A stretch of 64,000 nt of DNA from Klebsiella sp. WP3-W18-ESBL-02 (GCF_014168815.1 NZ_AP021972.1:1116001-1180000); one strand, 5' to 3'. Shown: positions 18,666-26,582, counted from the first letter of the stretch. The notes: generated from the sequence alone by a model not told the origin. Numbers and translations: made by a program.

Positions 18666-19052
18666 TTACTGGAGAATGCCAGATTTTGTATTGTTATTAT
18701 CAGTAGAGAATGTCCATTTGCTTACGGTTTCTCCATTGAAGTCGATTTCGAGAGTTCTAGACTGAGTCTGGGAACCGCCCGTTAGCAAACCGACAACAGG
18801 GATAAAAGTCGAGGCATTGAACTGATTGTTATACATGAAATATCTCCATTGCTCGTTGCCATCGTCAAGAGTCGTTCTAGTGTCAGGCTCACCAAGTTGA
18901 GCAAGTAGCTCTGCCTTAGTTGTTTTGTTTTTAATTATTTTTGATTGTAGACTTTGAGCAGTTTCATTTTTAATCTTTTGGTTCCCTGATGTTGAGCAAC
19001 CGGTAATTAAGCATATTGCAATAAAAAAGGATGTAACAATAATTTTTTTCAT
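18666..19052 (-). CDS. BamE/OmlA-like (SmpA) lipoprotein
   Basis: 128 residues. The signal peptide ends with the lipobox LITGCST. The mature part has the pattern of the SmpA/OmlA/BamE fold: TTKAELLAQLGEPDTRTTLDDGNEQWRY carries the turn before a GxPD-like motif and the following aromatic strand. Housekeeping BamE belongs to the outer-membrane assembly machine; this island copy is a paralogue whose role (possibly surface or conjugation-related) is unknown. The next gene downstream (18641) starts 24 bp later. Confidence 0.65.
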   Translation of the reverse strand: MKKIIVTSFFIAICLITGCSTSGNQKIKNETAQSLQSKIIKNKTTKAELLAQLGEPDTRTTLDDGNEQWRYFMYNNQFNASTFIPVVGLLTGGSQTQSRTLEIDFNGETVSKWTFSTDNNNTKSGILQ

Positions 19053-19081
19053 TTAATGATCCTTATTATATTTGACCAGGG

Positions 19082-19360
19082 TTAGCTTTTATGTGTGAAA
19101 ACGGCTCTGTGTGCAAATTTCTTACGTAAATAAAATCTCAAAGAAATTGCTGATGCAAAATAGATAACGACAGTTAATATAAAACTTTGACTGATAGCGA
19201 ATATGAAGAAAGCAATCGCTAACAGCACAATTCCTATTAGTAAAGCTAACCAGGCTGAAACGGCTCCATATTTGATGGTTGAATGACAACCGGTGCAGAC
19301 ACGGACACCAAACGGACTCTCCTGAAAGCAGAACGGGCACTTAATTGTTTCGTTTTTCAT
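19082..19360 (-). CDS. Zinc-ribbon membrane protein, function unknown
   Basis: 92 residues. An N-terminal zinc ribbon (CPFCFQES and CTGCHST, residues 9-28) is followed by two membrane helices (about 34-55 and 58-78) and a basic tail. First gene of a minus-strand trio with the two lipoproteins; spacing of 29 bp suggests one operon. No family function known to me. Confidence 0.6.
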   Translation of the reverse strand: MKNETIKCPFCFQESPFGVRVCTGCHSTIKYGAVSAWLALLIGIVLLAIAFFIFAISQSFILTVVIYFASAISLRFYLRKKFAHRAVFTHKS

Positions 19361-19583
19361 AGCAACCCCAGGGTAGAAGATTTACTGCGTGTTTGTAGGG
19401 ATTCTCGATGGCTGGCTGTCTAAAGTAAAATCACTTGTACCGATCGATGATCGTTGGTCGATAGGTTATATCTATCATAATTGAGTTATAGATCTGTAAT
19501 AACGATCAATATTTTCTTGACTAAACATAAATCTATTACTATGTGATAGAGTGCATTTACGAAAGGAATTTGTAATTGACTGT
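19361..19583. other. Intergenic region between the zinc-ribbon gene and the relaxase gene
   Basis: 223 bp without a gene. It contains overlapping gatcgat/gatc repeats near 19440-19465. It should hold the promoter of the zinc-ribbon/lipoprotein operon. An origin of transfer here cannot be excluded, but none is recognisable. Confidence 0.4.
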
Positions 19584-20741
19584 CTATAAACGAATTTTTA
19601 TCACGTTGTTTAAAGGTTTCATTGAGTAGATATTTGAGAAGGTCGTGTGGGTTTTGTGAAGAATGGTCTTACCAAAGCTTCTCAGAAGCTCAATGTATTG
19701 CTTTAGAGAAGCAAGCCACGCTACGAAACTGAGATGCTTTTGCTGTTTAACTGCATTCTTTTGAAGAATCTTTTCAACGATCTCGTTTCGTCTGTCTTCG
19801 CTGAGTCGCAGTTCGATTTCAGCAATTTTGTCGCCTATGCTCTCGCCTCGCACAGTCGCTCTGGCAATCTGTTCTACAGGAACAGGAACAGGAACAGGAA
19901 CAGGAACAGGAACAGGAACTTCCTTGGTCTGTATATCCTTTCGCAGAGCTTCTAAGTGATCCGGGTTGTAGTTAAGCTGCTTTTGAAGATTTGCCCATGA
20001 ATAGCTCTTGCCTAACTGGGAAGCTTTGAAAGCTATTCCTGTGTATTCGAAAGAGAACCCGTTCATTTTACCTGTGCTTGCGACATTCGCCGTCCAGCCT
20101 ACTTCTGCTTCTTCCAGCCTCTTGATAAAAGTTAAAAGGTCAGGTGTATTTGCCAAACTTTTATCAAGTATCTGTTGGAGAGCTTCTTTAGGGGAGGGAA
20201 TGCCTGTTCTTCGGGATAGCATCTCTTCATTACGGGAGATTTTTCTCCGCTTTACTTGCCTTGGCTTCTTATGCTGGGCTGTCTCAATGAGACCATATCT
20301 GGTTTCGAGTTCACTAATGATTCGAGTGCTGATAAGGTTCTCATTCTTGCCTAAGTAGAGCTTCCCGCCATTGAGATCTATGCGACTTGCAATAATGTGT
20401 ATGTGCTGACCAGCCTGATCATCATGAAGAACATAGCAACGGAGGTGTGTATCACCGAACCCCATTCGCTTCATGTAATCGTCAGCAATTCGCTTCCATT
20501 GTTCGTTGGTAAGAGATTCTCCCTGGGGTAATCGAAGTGAATTGTGCCACACAGGTTTTGCCACATCTGAGCGAAGCTCTTTCGTAAGGTTAAATTCGTC
20601 GATTAACTCTTGTGAGCAATCACCTGTCATGTTGCCACCAATTACTTCTGGAACGGTTCTATGGTGTGAGCCTGGCTTTAACACATAGAGAACCACACCT
20701 GAGAAGCTCTTACCCCTTTTGATCTTCTGCATTCCTTTCAT
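19584..20741 (-). CDS. MobA/VirD2-type relaxase (MOBP-like)
   Basis: Nicks the origin of transfer and pilots the single strand during mobilization. The N-terminal tyrosine lies in SGVVLYVLKPGSHH (likely nucleophile Tyr near residue 19), and the metal-binding histidines are in VLHDDQAGQHIHIIASRID near residues 104-122. The C-terminal third contains seven Val-Pro repeats encoded by a hexanucleotide array, then a basic hydrophobic tail. 385 residues. mobC lies 8 bp upstream in the same operon. No type IV secretion genes are present, so transfer would depend on a helper: the island is mobilizable, not self-conjugative. Confidence 0.85.
   Translation of the reverse strand: MKGMQKIKRGKSFSGVVLYVLKPGSHHRTVPEVIGGNMTGDCSQELIDEFNLTKELRSDVAKPVWHNSLRLPQGESLTNEQWKRIADDYMKRMGFGDTHLRCYVLHDDQAGQHIHIIASRIDLNGGKLYLGKNENLISTRIISELETRYGLIETAQHKKPRQVKRRKISRNEEMLSRRTGIPSPKEALQQILDKSLANTPDLLTFIKRLEEAEVGWTANVASTGKMNGFSFEYTGIAFKASQLGKSYSWANLQKQLNYNPDHLEALRKDIQTKEVPVPVPVPVPVPVPVEQIARATVRGESIGDKIAEIELRLSEDRRNEIVEKILQKNAVKQQKHLSFVAWLASLKQYIELLRSFGKTILHKTHTTFSNIYSMKPLNNVIKIRL
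19876..19917. repeat. Seven tandem copies of the hexamer acagga inside the relaxase gene
   Basis: Seven uninterrupted copies encode a (Val-Pro)7 linker between the relaxase domain and its C-terminal tail. Because the unit is six bases, copy-number changes keep the frame. Confidence 0.95.
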
Positions 20742-20749
20742 GCGAAAAA

Positions 20750-21133
20750 CTACCTTACGGACGGATCAGAACCTGTAAGACATGAGCGAAGCTCTTTAAT
20801 CTGCTTTTTAACAGCGAAGATCTCTGTTTTCGTCAGTTCACTATTACTGCTTTTAGTATCAAGGTGGATTATTAGACGATTTAGCTTTTGAGATATATCA
20901 GACAATGATTGCCAAACTTCTAAATTGATTGCAGGAATGGTCGGAGGAAGCTTTTGAAGTGATGCCATGCGAAGCCATTCACCTTTGCGTTTATCACCAC
21001 GGCTTGCATTGAGAAGCTCTAACTCTTCTTTATTTAATCGTACACTTACACAGTGTATTCGCAATGATTGAGATTTATTATCGCTAATAGGCTTGAAATT
21101 ATTTGTATACGACAATGTTATCATTTTACCCAT
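20750..21133 (-). CDS. mobC: MobC-like relaxosome accessory protein
   Basis: 127 residues. The segment HCVSVRLNKEELELLNASRG (residues 27-46) has the look of a ribbon-helix-helix DNA-binding motif as in MobC/TraJ-type relaxosome proteins, followed by a helical region (SLSDISQKLNRLIIHL). It sits immediately upstream of the relaxase in one operon. It should bind the nearby origin of transfer and assist nicking. A good ribosome binding site (aaaaggag) precedes the ATG. Confidence 0.75.
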   Translation of the reverse strand: MGKMITLSYTNNFKPISDNKSQSLRIHCVSVRLNKEELELLNASRGDKRKGEWLRMASLQKLPPTIPAINLEVWQSLSDISQKLNRLIIHLDTKSSNSELTKTEIFAVKKQIKELRSCLTGSDPSVR

Positions 21134-21273
21134 ATAAACTCCTTTTTATATATTTATTCGCTTTAAAGTGAGCAATTCCTTTGCAACACATTATATATTT
21201 ATAGTGGAAATGCAATTCATGTCAATGAGTTAGGTTAGACTTTGACTTTCTTTTTCAACCGAAGGGCGAAAAA
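21134..21273. other. Upstream region of mobC, the best place to look for oriT
   Basis: AT-rich intergenic DNA holding the mobC promoter. In mobilizable elements the origin of transfer is usually just upstream of the mobC-relaxase operon. No known nick sequence is recognised. Confidence 0.3.
21198..21225 (-). promoter_or_regulatory. Sigma-70-type promoter of mobC-relaxase
   Basis: On the minus strand TTGACA (21225-21220) and TATAAA (21203-21198) are separated by 16 bp, close to consensus, about 65 bp upstream of the mobC start. Confidence 0.6.
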
Positions 21274-21316
21274 CAAGGGAACTCAAAGAAGCGGAGCTTC
21301 GATGAGTTAGCCCTTG
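21274..21316 (-). terminator. Rho-independent terminator of the retron operon
   Basis: Outer arms caaggg-aactca and tgagttagcccttg pair with a two-base bulge, and an inner hairpin gaagc-gga-gcttc sits at the tip. On the minus strand the stem is followed by a T run. It lies just after the retron effector gene. Confidence 0.65.
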
Positions 21317-21331
21317 CTTTTATATATGAAG

Positions 21332-21994
21332 CTATTTTTTTGATATGTTGATATTAAACCATACCTCAATAATTTCTATCAATAGAATACATATATTATT
21401 AGTGATTGCATCAAAGCGTTTTATATCAACTTCTTCTTCGATGTTGAAACCGAAGTGTATTGTAATAGAAGCTAGAACTTCTTCATAATTCGTTTTTTTA
21501 TCACCATTGAGTTCGCCGAGTAAGCCAGTCGTTCCTCTTAATTTCAGATAGAAATGTATTTTTTCTTGGGCGTCGGCCTTGAAGTTTAACTGCTCATCAA
21601 AAAGTGCGTTGTACAGTTTTTTCTTGTTAAGTGTTTCTATCAATTCCTTGTGTTCGCTTGTATTTTCTTTTAAATAAGAATAAAAATCACGCTCTTTGTT
21701 CAGTGTGTTGTTGTTTTTCGCATTTATTATCGCCAGTTTATAATTATATAGGCCTATAAAAAATACAAAAATAGGTATGAGTATTAATGATTGCTTCAGA
21801 AGAGATATTGGAGTTTTAAAAATTTCTTGAGCATTTAATACGCAATTTTCAGAGAAGCAAAGATGTAAATCTCTTGTCCTAACTATATCTATGCAGACAA
21901 TTATCGCAGCGGTAATCATTGAGATGAAACACAATGTTACAATTATGATGATGGTATAGGAAATTATATCAGTTAAAGGCTTTTTAATTCTCAT
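21332..21994 (-). CDS. Retron Ec48-type membrane effector
   Basis: 220 residues with two N-terminal membrane helices (about residues 9-35 and 67-88), separated by a short periplasmic stretch with two cysteines (LHLCFSENCV), then a long cytoplasmic domain. This is the architecture and size of the effector of Ec48-type retrons. It overlaps the reverse transcriptase gene by 11 bp, so the two are translated together. In the known system the effector perforates the inner membrane and causes abortive infection when phage proteins inhibit RecBCD, the host factor guarded by the retron. Function here is inferred from that family. Confidence 0.8.
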   Translation of the reverse strand: MRIKKPLTDIISYTIIIIVTLCFISMITAAIIVCIDIVRTRDLHLCFSENCVLNAQEIFKTPISLLKQSLILIPIFVFFIGLYNYKLAIINAKNNNTLNKERDFYSYLKENTSEHKELIETLNKKKLYNALFDEQLNFKADAQEKIHFYLKLRGTTGLLGELNGDKKTNYEEVLASITIHFGFNIEEEVDIKRFDAITNNICILLIEIIEVWFNINISKK

Positions 21995-23165
21995 TCTTAA
22001 TTGGACCTATTTGTCTTAACCGTGTTCTAAATTCATCTGCTTCAACTGGATATAGTTTTTTTAATATATCTAAACGAAAAACAACTTGAAAGTACCTACT
22101 TTTGTATCTTTCTGTATGACCAATGCTAACATGATCTTTCGACAAGTTTGATATAACACGATTAATTCTTTTTATTTCTTTATGCTCAGGAAGAGGATCG
22201 CAATGCTTTTTTAGAAGATTTTTAAGAACTGGGTAATCAGGACAATCTACACGCTTAAGTTTCGTTATTTTACCTTTCACAGAAAAATATTTCTTGTGAT
22301 AACTTGGTTGCATTCGGATTTGATCTCGCCCATAACCGGTCCTTACAACTTGGTGTACTTGTGTTTTTATGTTAGTTCTTTCAGTTTTAGTAAATCGTGG
22401 CGTATCATGCTCAATACATAATCCGTGAACTTTAAATGATTGTGGCGATTTAGCAGATAGAAGTTTTGTTTTCTCACTATTTACAGTCAATTCTTTTTGT
22501 TTAATAAAGTTAGAAATAACAGACTCAACAAACTTCCAATCTTCCTCTTTATTTAAACGGGATATTGTTATGTCATCAATCAAACGAGTATATCTGAATC
22601 CAAGCTTACGAAGATAACTGACTTTGCTTGGCTCACAATCATGAAAATATAAGTTGGCTAAATAAGTACTCGTTGGTGCGCCTTGAGGAACGAAACCTTC
22701 ATATGTTGTTAAAGTTGTTAATATATTGGAAACTTCATCTGAAAATCTGAATAACTCTTTAAAAATTTGATAAACAAATTTTGACTTCATCGTTGGGAAA
22801 AAATTTTCGATATCCATTTTTACAAGGATTTTAGATTTGCAGTGCTGTTGGGCACACAAGATATAATCGCGAGGATTTTCTTTGTCAGGAATAGAGCCGT
22901 AAAGGTAATCTGGAAAATTAATTTGGCTGAAAATTTTATTGTTTATTTTTCTTAGAATCGATTTCAGCATTCGGTTTGGTGCATATACAATTCTATGACC
23001 ACCGTTCTTTTTTTCAATTGGTGGCTTTATGTAGTAAGCTTTTTCTACACCATCGGAAATCAGCTTTTCAAATTTATCGATATCACTTATACCCAATAAG
23101 GCAAATAAGCTTTCTTTCTTCTGAATGGGGGTGAAAGTGTTTTTGAAAGAGAAATCCTTAGCCAT
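21984..23165 (-). CDS. Retron reverse transcriptase (Ec48-like)
   Basis: 393 residues, retron/group-II-type reverse transcriptase. Visible blocks: RIVYAPNRMLKSILRKI (thumb-proximal start), LVKMDIENFFPTM (first catalytic Asp), FVPQGAPTSTYLANLYFH, the polymerase core RYTRLIDDITIS with the two catalytic Asp, KTKLLSAKSPQ, and VHGLCIEHDTPRFTKTER, corresponding to the retron VTG region. Where most retrons have YADD this one reads LIDD. It uses the upstream ncRNA as primer and template for msDNA. Only 13 bp separate the ncRNA 3' arm from the ATG at 23165. Confidence 0.88.
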   Translation of the reverse strand: MAKDFSFKNTFTPIQKKESLFALLGISDIDKFEKLISDGVEKAYYIKPPIEKKNGGHRIVYAPNRMLKSILRKINNKIFSQINFPDYLYGSIPDKENPRDYILCAQQHCKSKILVKMDIENFFPTMKSKFVYQIFKELFRFSDEVSNILTTLTTYEGFVPQGAPTSTYLANLYFHDCEPSKVSYLRKLGFRYTRLIDDITISRLNKEEDWKFVESVISNFIKQKELTVNSEKTKLLSAKSPQSFKVHGLCIEHDTPRFTKTERTNIKTQVHQVVRTGYGRDQIRMQPSYHKKYFSVKGKITKLKRVDCPDYPVLKNLLKKHCDPLPEHKEIKRINRVISNLSKDHVSIGHTERYKSRYFQVVFRLDILKKLYPVEADEFRTRLRQIGPIKNEN

Positions 23166-23178
23166 GTGATCCTTCTTA

Positions 23179-23397
23179 GATAAAAGTTAGCGTCCTCACG
23201 GCCAGGAAGGGCAGTTGAATCCGAGGGAAGCAACGCAAGAGTATAAAGTCCACCCCACCTTCACTAACTTTTTCCAACTGTGTACTGTACTCCGTGGTCT
23301 AGCTTTCGCATGGCTCGCCAGAGTGCACCCAGAAAGACCTTTCGGTCGTCCTAGACTTAAGGACAGGTCTTCTTGCTTTAACGCTTCCATTTTCATC
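23179..23397 (-). ncRNA. Retron msr-msd RNA
   Basis: The non-coding stretch just upstream of the reverse transcriptase has the expected structure on the minus strand. Possible a1/a2 arms are gatgaaaatggaagcgt (23397 downward) and ggacgctaacttttatc (23195-23179), pairing with wobble and a small internal loop. msr-type hairpins are gtcct/aggac and gacc-gaaa-ggtc. A long msd stem uses cacgg/ccgtg and cagttgga/ttcaactg. Ends are approximate. A 73-codon frame across it is not supported as a gene. Confidence 0.7.
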
Positions 23398-23462
23398 AAG
23401 TGAGGTATTCGTCCCACAACTAATTTTTACCAGAAATCTGATTGATCTTAAAGTCTTTTTTA

Positions 23463-23479
23463 CACATTATAAAATGTAT
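23463..23479. other. Partner of the candidate core site at 12084
   Basis: cacattataaaatgtat matches cacattacaaaatgaat (12093-12109) at 15 of 17 positions with an identical cacatta spacer, in direct orientation 11.4 kb apart. Together they could bound a nested element carrying the recombinase operon, mob genes and retron. Weak evidence in AT-rich DNA. Confidence 0.25.
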
Positions 23480-23538
23480 GCCATATGTATGCTAAGTTTT
23501 TCTAAATTATAAAATTAACCTAAAATACAATTAGTTGC

Positions 23539-23601
23539 TTATTTAATTTCATACTGCTGCATCATGGGGGTGTGGGCGTCGAGATTGTCGATTTTACTCA
23601 T
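23539..23601 (-). pseudogene. mutS: Stranded original 5' end of mutS
   Basis: Reads MSKIDNLDAHTPMMQQY, the normal enterobacterial MutS start, then runs into island DNA (EIK, stop). It remains next to the native mutS upstream region (23602 onward). It shows which end of the island is junction and which codons were displaced, and native transcription from here now ends in the island. Confidence 0.9.
23551..23565. other. Right attachment site of the mutS-integrated island
   Basis: Second copy of atactgctgcatcat (first at 839-853). The boundary coincides with a sharp change from AT-rich island DNA to chromosomal DNA. Confidence 0.85.
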
Positions 23602-23763
23602 GGGGTGTTATCCAGATCCCTGATTAATAGTGTAAAGCGAACTTTTTCATTTTCGTTTTTGTCGCAAGGGGTGGCTATGATAACGGAGATAGCTATTTCA
23701 GGGAAAGCGGCGAAATCGAAAGTCGGGATCGCCGTTTAACGGGGATGCGCCCCTGGGCATATG

Positions 23764-23796
23764 TCCGGCGACGCGCCAAAACGGCGCGCCGCCGGA
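23764..23796. repeat. REP-like palindrome after tnaB
   Basis: tccggcgacgcgcc and ggcgcgccgccgga pair around an aaaacg-containing loop. It stands 5 bp beyond the tnaB stop and may act as terminator or mRNA stabiliser. Confidence 0.6.
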
Positions 23797-23801
23797 TGGT
23801 G

Positions 23802-25049
23802 TTAGCCAAAGCGCGGAAGCAGGTTAAAAGTGCTGCCAAACCAGCACAGAATGACCGTCACGCCAAACAGAATCACCACGGCAGGAATCGCTTTACCGCC
23901 CCAGACGGTAAATATTTTATCCGGAAAACGCTCGCGCGATTTCAGGGCGAGGAAGGCCGGGACGATGACTGCCCAGATTGTCGCGCACAGCCCGGCGCCG
24001 CCGATGGCGTAAATAAAACCGTTGGGGAAAATCAGGTACAGTGCGGCGGGCGGTAAAAAGGTCAGTAGCAGCGTTTTGAAGCGGCCGACGGGGGTGTTGT
24101 CCATTTTGAACAGGTCTGCCAGATAGTCAAACAGCCCCAGCGTGACGCCAAAGAACGAGCTGGCAACCGCCAGGTTAGAGAATATCAGCAGGAAGAATTC
24201 GATGACGCCGCGCTGATTGGTGCCTAAAAACGATTTCACCAGCGAGTCAACGTTGCCACCCGAGGCAATAATTTCCTTAAAGTTGCTGCGGTGGATATTG
24301 CCCATGGTGCAGTATAGCCAGAACAGATAAATCACCAGCGCCAGCAGCGAACCGAATACGATACTTTTGATTAGCTTATCTTTGCGCTTGCCGTAACAGA
24401 TGATCAGGCTGGGAATGTTGCCATGGAAGCCAAACGAGGCAAGGCAAACCGGCACCGCCATGAGTATGTACGGGAAGTAGCTGCTATGGCCTTCCGGCGC
24501 GGCAATGTCCCGCAGAATGGAGTAGTCGACCTGGAAGAAAAACGAACCAAATACCACGATAAAGGCGATAATTTTGATGCCGAGGAAAAAAGAGGTAATG
24601 CGGCTGGCGGCGAGCGAGCTGAACCACAGCACTGCCGCGACAAAAATGGCGCTGCCGATGCCGACAATACGCGGGTTGACGTGCGTCCCGGTGTTGATGG
24701 CGATGGTTTCACTGATAATCGCGCCGTTGGCTGAAATATAGGCGTAGGTCAATATATACAGCACAAAGGCCACGGTAATACCGCTAAGCACATTCCATTT
24801 ATTGCCAATCAGATCTTTCGTTATGGTATTAAAGCTTGAGCCAACGGGGTAATTAAGATTAGCTTCTAATAAAAGCAGGCCGGAATGAAGCATTGAAAAC
24901 CAGGCAATAATTAAAATAAATGCGCCCCAAAAAAACCAGGCTCCGGCAAGGTCAACCGGCAAAGCAAACATTCCGCCGCCGATGACGGTGCCGGCAATGA
25001 CCATAATTCCCCAGAATGAGGAATGTTTTGTATTTGAATCTTCGTCCAT
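23802..25049 (-). CDS. tnaB: Low-affinity tryptophan permease TnaB
   Basis: 415 residues, very close to E. coli TnaB (same length class). It belongs to the aromatic amino acid/H+ symporter family (HAAAP) with about eleven membrane helices; the first contains the conserved GTVIGGGMFALP. It imports tryptophan for degradation by TnaA. It lies 117 bp downstream of tnaA on the same strand as the second structural gene of the tna operon, so it is controlled by tryptophan through the TnaC leader and by catabolite repression. Confidence 0.95.
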   Translation of the reverse strand: MDEDSNTKHSSFWGIMVIAGTVIGGGMFALPVDLAGAWFFWGAFILIIAWFSMLHSGLLLLEANLNYPVGSSFNTITKDLIGNKWNVLSGITVAFVLYILTYAYISANGAIISETIAINTGTHVNPRIVGIGSAIFVAAVLWFSSLAASRITSFFLGIKIIAFIVVFGSFFFQVDYSILRDIAAPEGHSSYFPYILMAVPVCLASFGFHGNIPSLIICYGKRKDKLIKSIVFGSLLALVIYLFWLYCTMGNIHRSNFKEIIASGGNVDSLVKSFLGTNQRGVIEFFLLIFSNLAVASSFFGVTLGLFDYLADLFKMDNTPVGRFKTLLLTFLPPAALYLIFPNGFIYAIGGAGLCATIWAVIVPAFLALKSRERFPDKIFTVWGGKAIPAVVILFGVTVILCWFGSTFNLLPRFG

Positions 25050-25166
25050 GGCTTTCCCTTGTTGATAACGTTTAAGTCAATGCTTTCGTCAGGAACAAAC
25101 TATGACGCCAGGTAACAAGAACCCGAATGACCCGCTATCAGCAGGGCCATTCGGGTCAGTGGTTAA

Positions 25167-26582
25167 TTAGACTTCTTTTAATTTTGCCGTAAAGTGACGC
25201 AGTACTTTCGGCTCGTAGGTGAAGGTTAAACCTTTAATATTGGCCGCATTCTCTTTAACGTGGCCGAACGCTTCGATAATAAAGTCCATATGCGTTTGGG
25301 TGTAGGTGGCGCGCGGAATAGTTAAGCGCAGCAGCTCAGCCGGACACGGCAGCTGTTTGCCGGTTTTCGGGTCGCGGCCCAGCAGGAAAGAGCCGATTTC
25401 GACGGCGCGAATCCCCGCCACTTTATACAGCTCGCAGGCCAGCGCCTGGGCCGGGAACTGCTCGGCCGGGATGTGCGGCAGCAGCTTGCCAGCATCGACA
25501 AACGCCGCGTGGCCGCCCGCCTGCTGGCAGGTCACGCCAATCGCCTCCAGGCCGTCGACCAGGTACTGAATCTGCGCAATACGATAGGCCAGCCAGTCCT
25601 GATTCATACCGTCGTACAGGCCTACGGCCAGACGCTCCATCGCACCGCCTTCCAGACCGCCGTAAGTCGGGAAGCCTTCCTGTACGACGCAAAGGGTTCG
25701 GCATTCGGTATAAACATCGAAGAAGCTGTCGTCTTTAATACACAGCAGGCCGCCCATGGGCACCATGGCGTCTTTCTTCGCCGACATGGCCAGCATATCC
25801 GCATATTTGTACGTCTCGCGGGTAATCTCTTCAATGCTCCAGTCCTGATAGCCCGGCTCGCGCTGTTGAATAAAGTAGGCGTTTTCCGCAAAGCGCGCGG
25901 AGTCCATCACCACCGGAATATCGTATTTTTTAGCAATCGCGTACATTGCCTTGAGGTTTGCCAGTGAAACCGGCTGGCCGCCCGCAGAGTTACAGGTAAT
26001 GGTGGCAACAATATACGGCACGTTATTCGGGCCAACGGTTTCAATGCCGTGCTCTAAGCCCTGAAGGTCAAAATCGCCTTTAAAATCATTACGTACGGCG
26101 GTGTCGAACGCTTCTTTGGTATACACGTTGCGTACGGTACAGCCGTTAATCTGGCTGTGGCCCTGGGTGGTGTCGAAGAAATAGTTGGAGAACGCCACCA
26201 TTTTGCTGCGGTCGAGGCCTTTTTCCTGCTCGCGTTTTTTAATCAGTACCGGAATATAAATTTGCTCGGCGCCGCGCCCCTGGTGGGTGGGGATAGTGTG
26301 CTGGTAACCAAAAATCTCTTTTACCGCGTTGCATAACGCATAGTAGCTGCGGCTGCCGCTGTAGGCTTCATCGCCGCGTAACATTGCCGCCTGCATATTT
26401 TGCGTTACCGCACCGGTGCCGCTGTCGGTCAGCAGGTCAATAAAGACGTCTTCACTATCGAGCAGGAACGGGTTCATTCCAGCCTGAATAATGGCGTTGT
26501 CGCGGTGCTCACGGGTGGTGCGTTTTACTGGCTCAATAACGCGAATACGGAAAGGCTCTGGCAGATGTTTAAAGTTATTCAT
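25167..26582 (-). CDS. tnaA: Tryptophanase TnaA
   Basis: 471-residue PLP enzyme that splits tryptophan into indole, pyruvate and ammonia. It starts NNFKHLPEPFRIRVIEPVKR and is nearly identical to E. coli TnaA throughout. The PLP lysine is in MLAMSAKKDAMVPMGG (near residue 270). Sequence details match tryptophanase rather than the related tyrosine phenol-lyase, and the tnaC leader upstream confirms it. It predicts indole production. The presence of tna beside mutS differs from the E. coli map position. Confidence 0.96.
   Translation of the reverse strand: MNNFKHLPEPFRIRVIEPVKRTTREHRDNAIIQAGMNPFLLDSEDVFIDLLTDSGTGAVTQNMQAAMLRGDEAYSGSRSYYALCNAVKEIFGYQHTIPTHQGRGAEQIYIPVLIKKREQEKGLDRSKMVAFSNYFFDTTQGHSQINGCTVRNVYTKEAFDTAVRNDFKGDFDLQGLEHGIETVGPNNVPYIVATITCNSAGGQPVSLANLKAMYAIAKKYDIPVVMDSARFAENAYFIQQREPGYQDWSIEEITRETYKYADMLAMSAKKDAMVPMGGLLCIKDDSFFDVYTECRTLCVVQEGFPTYGGLEGGAMERLAVGLYDGMNQDWLAYRIAQIQYLVDGLEAIGVTCQQAGGHAAFVDAGKLLPHIPAEQFPAQALACELYKVAGIRAVEIGSFLLGRDPKTGKQLPCPAELLRLTIPRATYTQTHMDFIIEAFGHVKENAANIKGLTFTYEPKVLRHFTAKLKEV

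Noticed and set aside
19876..19917. CRISPR-like array
   Set aside because: Units are six bases without spacers; it is a coding microsatellite. No CRISPR array was seen in the window.
23196..23417. 73-codon frame on the minus strand upstream of the reverse transcriptase
   Set aside because: It coincides with the structured retron RNA; hairpins and arm pairing explain the sequence better than a protein.
25167..26582. Tyrosine phenol-lyase
   Set aside because: The family is related, but near-identity to E. coli TnaA and the TnaC leader upstream identify tryptophanase.
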